From Streptosporangiaceae bacterium (GTDB lineage Bacteria > Actinomycetota > Actinomycetes > Streptosporangiales > Streptosporangiaceae): DNA of 19,148 nucleotides. How positions within the stretch are numbered: position 1 is the stretch's first letter; every line of letters begins with the position of its first letter. Of this stretch, positions 15,042 through 19,148 are shown one piece after another. Below the pieces are notes generated by a model, which had not been told where the DNA came from, ran no database searches, and was given only the letters and a program-made list of their open reading frames with translations. Location of the stretch: contig JASHQP010000379.1 in assembly GCA_030039095.1 (NCBI GenBank), forward strand, positions 1 to 19,148, written 5' to 3'. A program made the translations under genes and the position numbers.

Positions 15042-15986
15042 ATGAAGGTCGCAGTCGTCCAGTCCCGGCCGGTCTGGCTCGATAAGAAAGCCACGACCGC
15101 CAAGATCATAAAGCTCCTCGAGGAATGCGCCGGGCGCGGCGCCGACGTCGCGGTGTTCTCCGAGACGTTTCTGGCCGGCTACCCATTCTGGGTCTGCCGC
15201 ACGAACGGCGCCGCTTTCGACGACCCGGCCCAGAAGAATGCGTACGCCCTCTACGTCGAGGCGGCCGTCGACGCCGGTGGCCCAGAGCTTCAGCTCATTC
15301 GCGAGGCAGCCGGAGACCTCGGCATCTTCGTGTTCCTCGGCATAACCGAGCGCGGCGAGGGCGGTGCGTCCGGCACCGTGTACTGCTCGATGGCCGCGAT
15401 AGATCCCGGCCAGGGCATCGTGGGCGTGCACCGCAAGCTCGCGCCGACCCACGACGAGAAGCTGGTGTGGGGCCGGGGAGACGGCTACGGCCTGCGGACG
15501 TACAGCTTCCGCGGCATGCGGCTCGGCGGCCTCATCTGCTGGGAGAACTGGATGCCGCAGGCCAGGTTCGCGCTGTACGCGCAAGGCGTCGACCTGTACG
15601 TGTCGGTGTGGCCGGGCTGGTCGGGCCTCACCCGCGACATCACCAGGTTCATCGCCCAGGAGGGGCGGACCTACGCCGTCGCAGCGAGCGGGCTGCTCTC
15701 GCTCGACGACGCGCCCGACGGCTTCCCGATGCTCGACGACATCAAGGCCCACTACCCCAATGAGCTCTTCGACGGGGGATCGGGCATCGTCGGCCCCGAC
15801 GGCAACTGGATTGCCGGGCCGGTCATCGGCAGCGAGGAAATCCTGGCCGCCGACATCGACCCGCACGCGGTGACCGAGGAACGGCTGATGTTCGACGTCG
15901 CCGGGCACTATTCGCGTCCCGACGTCTTCGAGTCGCGCGTGCACCGGACGCGGCAGCGCGCGGCGATATTTGATACTGAAAGCTAA
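15042..15986 (+). CDS. Nitrilase-superfamily carbon-nitrogen hydrolase
   Basis: The 314-residue protein has the complete Glu-Lys-Cys triad: E41 in VFSETFLAGYPFW, K132 in VHRKLAPTHDEK and C166 in LGGLICWENWMP. The C-W-E-N and H-R-K-L-x-P-T-H motifs point to true nitrilases (nitrile to carboxylic acid and ammonia) more than to amidases or carbamoylases, but this does not prove the substrate. It follows the ligase by 14 bases, with GAGG before the ATG. In aniline-type clusters this slot holds a glutamine-amidotransferase-like hydrolase of gamma-glutamyl amides, so this enzyme could act on that amide bond or on a nitrile. The same frame is open back to 14274 through the ligase gene, which is a shadow and not a fusion. 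Confidence 0.92.
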   Translation: MKVAVVQSRPVWLDKKATTAKIIKLLEECAGRGADVAVFSETFLAGYPFWVCRTNGAAFDDPAQKNAYALYVEAAVDAGGPELQLIREAAGDLGIFVFLGITERGEGGASGTVYCSMAAIDPGQGIVGVHRKLAPTHDEKLVWGRGDGYGLRTYSFRGMRLGGLICWENWMPQARFALYAQGVDLYVSVWPGWSGLTRDITRFIAQEGRTYAVAASGLLSLDDAPDGFPMLDDIKAHYPNELFDGGSGIVGPDGNWIAGPVIGSEEILAADIDPHAVTEERLMFDVAGHYSRPDVFESRVHRTRQRAAIFDTES

Positions 15987-16827
15987 CGGAGGTCCAGCAC
16001 ACATTCCCGACTCGAGCGCCGACCGCGTCCTGCAGAGCCTAGAGCTGCGTCCGCTGAAGGTGGCCAATGCCTTCGAAGAGGCACTGGCGCAGATCCTGCA
16101 GCTGATCAAGCTCGGCATGGTGCTGCCTGGCCAGCGGCTGCTGCCCGAGCGGGAGCTTGCCTGCAGGCTCGGCATCAGCAGGCCGACGGTCCGTGAGGCC
16201 ATCCGTTCCCTGACCCAGCTCGGGTACCTGGAGATCCGCCGGGGCCGCAACGGGGGCGCCTACGTCAGGGACCTGCCGACCGAGCAGTCGTCGGCCAGCG
16301 TCCGCCGGGCCGCCGCGGTTCTCGGCCCGGAGCTTGACGAGACGTTCGACCTGCGGATGGTTCTGGAGCCGGGGGCCGCGATGCTCGCCGCTGACCGGGC
16401 CACCGATGCGGACAAGGATCTGCTCGACGACGCGTTGCGGATCCTCTCCGCGGCGCCGAGGCTGACCTACCCGCCGAGCGAGCGGCCGGCGCGGGACGGG
16501 CCGCCCGTTGCGCAGGCCGCGGTTACCGAGGGCAGGGACGCGCCCGGCGCGGTGCTCAGCTACCGGCTCGCCGACCAGCGGCTGCACCTGCTGATCGCGC
16601 AGATCGCGCGGGCCCCGTCGGTGGCGAAGCTGATCGTCGAGGTGAACGTGCGCCTGGTTGACCTGGTCCAGCAGACGCCGCAGATGGAGGCCGCGCTGCG
16701 GCACTCCGACGAGCAGCACGAGCGGATCGTCACCGCGATCAAGCGGGGCGACCGCGACGCCGCCAGGGCAGCCACCGAAGAGCACGTCGCCTCGACCGCC
16801 ACCTACGTCCGGGGCTTCCTGGAATGA
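15970..16827 (+). CDS. GntR-family regulator, FadR/FCD subfamily
   Basis: The protein of about 274-285 residues has a winged helix, LLPERELACRLGISRPTVRE, then AIRSLTQLGYLEIRRGRNGGAYV, and a C-terminal FCD ligand domain. The metal-binding pattern of FCD domains is visible: DQRLH near residues 200-204, QHERI and a late EEH. FCD regulators bind organic acids and usually repress a neighbouring catabolic operon. The start is unclear. The longest frame begins at TTG 15970, overlapping the nitrilase end by 17 bases, with no RBS. A strong RBS GGAGGT (15988-15993) instead points to the in-frame ATT at 16003, an unusual start codon. An insertion rich in Pro and Arg (about 155-190) interrupts the domain. 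Confidence 0.88.
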   Translation: MILKANGGPAHIPDSSADRVLQSLELRPLKVANAFEEALAQILQLIKLGMVLPGQRLLPERELACRLGISRPTVREAIRSLTQLGYLEIRRGRNGGAYVRDLPTEQSSASVRRAAAVLGPELDETFDLRMVLEPGAAMLAADRATDADKDLLDDALRILSAAPRLTYPPSERPARDGPPVAQAAVTEGRDAPGAVLSYRLADQRLHLLIAQIARAPSVAKLIVEVNVRLVDLVQQTPQMEAALRHSDEQHERIVTAIKRGDRDAARAATEEHVASTATYVRGFLE

Positions 16828-16961
16828 ACCGCTGATTCCATGGGGCGGCTGCCAGCCAACACGGCGTTGCAGAAGTGGTTTCTGTAGGCCAGAATCGCAG
16901 GAGGGCGGTGCGGGGACTGCTCTGAGCAGCGAGGATCGGCTGTCACCGGAGGATTGATGCC

Positions 16962-18302
16962 GTGCTCGACCTGACCCCCATCGTGGCCGACGTGCGGCGC
17001 GGCATGATCCCCGCGCACATCTACAACGACCCCGAGATCTTCGCGCTGGAGCGCGACCGGCTGTTCGCGCGGGCCTGGGTCTTCGTGGCGCACGAATCCG
17101 AGATCCCCCAGCCCGGCGACTACGTGGTGCGGCGGGTGCTGGCCGACTCGTTCATCGTCGCCAGGGACGAACGGGGCACCGTGCGGGTGATGTTCAACAT
17201 GTGCCTGCACCGAGGCATGCAGGTGTGCCGCGCGGAGATGGGGAACGCGTCGCACTTCCGGTGCCCCTACCACGCTTGGACGTACCGCAACGACGGGCGG
17301 CTGGCGGGGCTGCCGTTCCACGACGAGGCCTACGGCGGCGAGGACGGCTTCGCCCGCCGTGGCCAGGCGCTGCTGCCCGCGCCGGCCATGGACCGCTACA
17401 ACGGGCTGATCTTCGTCAGCCTCGACCCGCAGGCGCCGCCGCTGCGGGAGTGGCTCGGGGACTTCGCGTTCTACCTGGATCTGTACACCCGGCAGAGCGA
17501 GGCCCAGGTGGAACTTCGCGGCCCACAGCGGTGGCGGGTGCGGGCGAACTGGAAGATCGGCGCGGAGAACTTCGCGGGGGACAGCTACCACACGCCGCAC
17601 ACGCACGCGAGCGTCGTCGACATCGGGCTCTTCCGCGAGCCGCGGGCCAGCAAGCGCAAGGAGGGCGTGCTGTACACGGCCGGGCCAGGCGCCGGGACCA
17701 CGTACAAGCTGCCGCCCGGCGGGTCCTTCGGCGAGCAGTTGCGCTACGTCGGCTACCCGGACGAGATGATCGCGGCGATGCAGGCGACGTGGTCGCCCGG
17801 GCAGCGCGCGCTCGTGGAGGACAGCGGCTTCATGGTGTCGGCCGCCACGCTGTTCCCCAACCTGAGCTTCGTGCACAACTGGCCGCAGGTCGACGACGAA
17901 GGCACCGTCGCGCCGTTCATCTCGATCCGGCAGTGGCAGCCGGTGTCCGAGCGGGAGACCGAGGTGCTGTCCTGGTTTGCCGTCGACGCGAGCGCGCCGG
18001 AGTGGTTCAAGGAACGCTCCTACCGGGCGTACCTGATGTGCTTCGGGAGTTCCGGCATGTTCGAGCAGGACGACGTGGAGAACTGGGTGTCGATCACGGA
18101 CATGGCCGCCGGCTCGATGGCCCGGCGGCTCCTGCTGAACAGCCGCATGGGGCTGACCTCGGCGGGCATACCGCTCGAGCCGCCGCTGGCCGGGTTCGCC
18201 GGCCCCGGCATCGCGTACCAGGGATTCGGTGAATTCAACCAGCGGCACTGGCTGGGCCTGTGGAGCAATCACCTGGCCGCCACCGCGAGCGCTGACCGGT
18301 GA
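16962..18302 (+). CDS. Rieske aromatic-ring-hydroxylating dioxygenase, alpha subunit
   Basis: The 446-residue catalytic subunit carries the Rieske [2Fe-2S] ligands C81-x-H83 (NMCLHRG) and C101-x-x-H104 (FRCPYHAW). The mononuclear iron site is in GDSYHTPHTHAS: D207 as the bridging acid, H210 and H215 as ligands, with the third ligand D370 or D371 in EQDDVENW. Such enzymes insert both atoms of O2 into an aromatic ring to give cis-dihydrodiols. The start GTG has GGAGG at 16948. The 134-base gap before it has only weak promoter-like boxes (TTGCAG-17-CAGAAT), so readthrough from the ligase promoter is possible. The stop overlaps the beta gene (GTGA). No ferredoxin or reductase is in view, so electron supply must be encoded further on or elsewhere. 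Confidence 0.94.
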   Translation: MLDLTPIVADVRRGMIPAHIYNDPEIFALERDRLFARAWVFVAHESEIPQPGDYVVRRVLADSFIVARDERGTVRVMFNMCLHRGMQVCRAEMGNASHFRCPYHAWTYRNDGRLAGLPFHDEAYGGEDGFARRGQALLPAPAMDRYNGLIFVSLDPQAPPLREWLGDFAFYLDLYTRQSEAQVELRGPQRWRVRANWKIGAENFAGDSYHTPHTHASVVDIGLFREPRASKRKEGVLYTAGPGAGTTYKLPPGGSFGEQLRYVGYPDEMIAAMQATWSPGQRALVEDSGFMVSAATLFPNLSFVHNWPQVDDEGTVAPFISIRQWQPVSERETEVLSWFAVDASAPEWFKERSYRAYLMCFGSSGMFEQDDVENWVSITDMAAGSMARRLLLNSRMGLTSAGIPLEPPLAGFAGPGIAYQGFGEFNQRHWLGLWSNHLAATASADR

Positions 18303-18820
18303 CCGGCGAGCGCCCGCTTCCGTACAGCGACCCGGTGCACCAGGCAGCGCACCAGTTCCTGGTGGAGGAGGCCGTGCTGCTCGACGCCGCGGACTACGCG
18401 GGCTGGCTGGACCTGCTGTGCGAGGACATCCGGTACGTCATGCCGGTGCGGGTGACGACCGCCCGCGGCGCGGGCTTCGACGCCCTCGCCGACATGGGCC
18501 ACTTCGACGAGAACCTCTACGCGCTGCGCAAGCGCGTGCAGCGGCTGGCCACCGACCACGCCTGGACGGAGGACCCGCCGTCGCGGACCCGTCACTTCGT
18601 GTCCAACGTCCGCACGTTCCGCCACGGCGAGGCCGAGCTCAGGGTCTCCTCGTCGCTGCTGCTGTTCCGCAGCCGCGGCGACACCCGGCCGCCCGACCTG
18701 CTCTCCGCGGGCCGGGCCGACATCCTGCGCGAGGCCGGAGACGGCTACCGCCTGGCCCGGCGCGAGATCGTCGTCGACGAATCGGTGCTCCGCACCCAGA
18801 ACCTGGCGGTGTTCCTGTGA
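18299..18820 (+). CDS. Rieske aromatic-ring-hydroxylating dioxygenase, beta subunit
   Basis: The 173-residue protein has the fold pattern of dioxygenase beta subunits (NTF2-like cone): an N-terminal helix HQAAHQFLVEEAVLLDAADY, then GWLDLLCEDIRYVMPVR, the HFDENLYALRKRVQRL segment, and SRTRHFVSNVR. These are hallmark segments of the family. The subunit is structural and forms an alpha3beta3 hexamer with the alpha subunit. Its start overlaps the alpha stop by 4 bases, and its stop overlaps the next gene by 4, giving a tightly coupled set with matched expression. It has no cofactor motif, as expected. Confidence 0.93.
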   Translation: MTGERPLPYSDPVHQAAHQFLVEEAVLLDAADYAGWLDLLCEDIRYVMPVRVTTARGAGFDALADMGHFDENLYALRKRVQRLATDHAWTEDPPSRTRHFVSNVRTFRHGEAELRVSSSLLLFRSRGDTRPPDLLSAGRADILREAGDGYRLARREIVVDESVLRTQNLAVFL

Positions 18821-19059
18821 CCGAGGAGCCAGTGATCAAGATCGGGAACGAGTTCACCGAGGTCGAGGTCGGCCGGGTGCGTACCCGCAACGGCACGCGC
18901 CTGCGGATCTTCGTGCCGAGCTCGGGCCGCGAGATCCTGTTGTGCCCGCTGGAACTCGAGGCGCTGACCTGGCAGGACCATGGGCTGTTCAGCCACCTGC
19001 TGGCCACGCCGGGCGATCCGGCCGGCGCCCCGGACGGCGACCACGGGGACGCGGGCTGA
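18817..19059 (+). CDS. Small dioxygenase-associated protein of unknown function
   Basis: The 80-residue acidic protein begins TEEPVIKIGNEFTEVEVGRV and shows a beta-rich pattern: V-R-T-R-N-G-x-R-L-R-I, S-S-G-R-E-I-L-L-C-P-L-E-L-E, ALTWQDHGLFSHLLATP. I recall similar short proteins beside Rieske dioxygenase genes in actinobacteria, sometimes labelled dihydrodiol dehydrogenase; at 80 residues, without a nucleotide-binding motif, it cannot be a dehydrogenase. It starts at GTG in a 4-base overlap with the beta-subunit stop, and its TGA shares one base with the following ATG. A role as a partner or assembly factor of the dioxygenase is only inferred from position. Confidence 0.8.
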   Translation: MTEEPVIKIGNEFTEVEVGRVRTRNGTRLRIFVPSSGREILLCPLELEALTWQDHGLFSHLLATPGDPAGAPDGDHGDAG

Positions 19060-19148
19060 TGGGGTGGCTGGACGGCAAGCGCGCGCTCGTGGCGGGCGCG
19101 GGGTCGGGGATCGGCCGCGCCGTCGCCGGAACGTTTGCCGCCGAGGGC
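19059..19148 (+). CDS. Short-chain dehydrogenase/reductase, 5' part only
   Basis: The visible 30 residues begin MGWLDGKRALVAGAGSGIGR, which contains the nucleotide-binding G-x-x-x-G-x-G motif (GAGSGIG, residues 13-19) at the start of a Rossmann fold of classical SDR enzymes, followed by AVAGTFAAEG. The gene runs off the window. It starts in an ATG that shares one base with the preceding stop (TGATG). After a ring dioxygenase, the expected role is NAD-dependent dihydrodiol dehydrogenase, which rearomatises the cis-dihydrodiol to a catechol. The SDR assignment is clear; the substrate is inferred from position. Confidence 0.88.
   Translation, partial: MGWLDGKRALVAGAGSGIGRAVAGTFAAEG

Noticed and set aside
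14274..15986. A 570-codon frame suggesting an N-terminal extension of the nitrilase
   Set aside because: The added part is an off-frame reading of the ligase gene. The nitrilase starts at 15042 with its own RBS.
1..19148. CRISPR array or transposase/insertion sequence
   Set aside because: No regularly spaced repeats with spacers and no transposase frame or terminal inverted repeats were seen.

Overview
The window comes from a high-GC Gram-positive bacterium, almost certainly an actinomycete. Base composition is strongly G+C rich, GTG starts and 4-base stop/start overlaps (GTGA, ATGA) are common, and the gene families are typical of actinomycetes: PadR plus membrane partner, YtrA-type GntR with an ABC exporter, DUF885 peptidase, DinB, and a PuuA-type glutamine-synthetase-like ligase. 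I cannot name the genus.

Left part (1-12,150) reads as an accessory or decaying region. A tRNA-Arg(CCT) at 124-196 is followed by an integrase gene that points at it and has lost its N-terminal half: the scar of an element that used this tRNA as its attachment site. Then come a PadR regulator coupled to a membrane protein, a membrane-anchored NPCBM-like protein of lower GC, a DUF885 metallopeptidase, a frameshifted small gene, two aminoglycoside-phosphotransferase-fold kinases flanking a VapBC toxin-antitoxin pair, a DinB-fold protein, and a YtrA-GntR / ABC ATPase / permease operon with a well-defined promoter and operator candidate. After it lie a frameshifted small membrane protein gene, a short single-span membrane protein, and a frameshifted remnant of a VOC (glyoxalase/bleomycin-resistance) gene. 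Three separate genes here carry an apparent single-base frameshift.

Middle (12,153-13,334): a complete class I mannose-6-phosphate isomerase gene (manA) on the minus strand, divergent from what follows.

Right part (13,440-19,148, running off the window) is one plus-strand catabolic cluster: a glutamine-synthetase-like gamma-glutamyl ligase, a nitrilase-superfamily hydrolase, a FadR/FCD-type GntR regulator, the alpha and beta subunits of a Rieske aromatic-ring-hydroxylating dioxygenase, an 80-residue protein of unknown function, and the start of a short-chain dehydrogenase. The last four genes are linked by 1- or 4-base overlaps. A TTGACA-17-TACGGT promoter with an overlapping inverted repeat precedes the ligase. 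The layout resembles aniline dioxygenase clusters (glutamine-synthetase-like protein, amidotransferase-like protein, Rieske alpha and beta), but a nitrilase-fold enzyme stands where the amidotransferase-like protein would be, and a dehydrogenase is added. My leading reading is a pathway in which an amine or nitrile substrate is handled by the ligase/nitrilase pair and the aromatic ring is then dihydroxylated and rearomatised; the substrate is not known. No electron-transfer ferredoxin or reductase is visible within the window.
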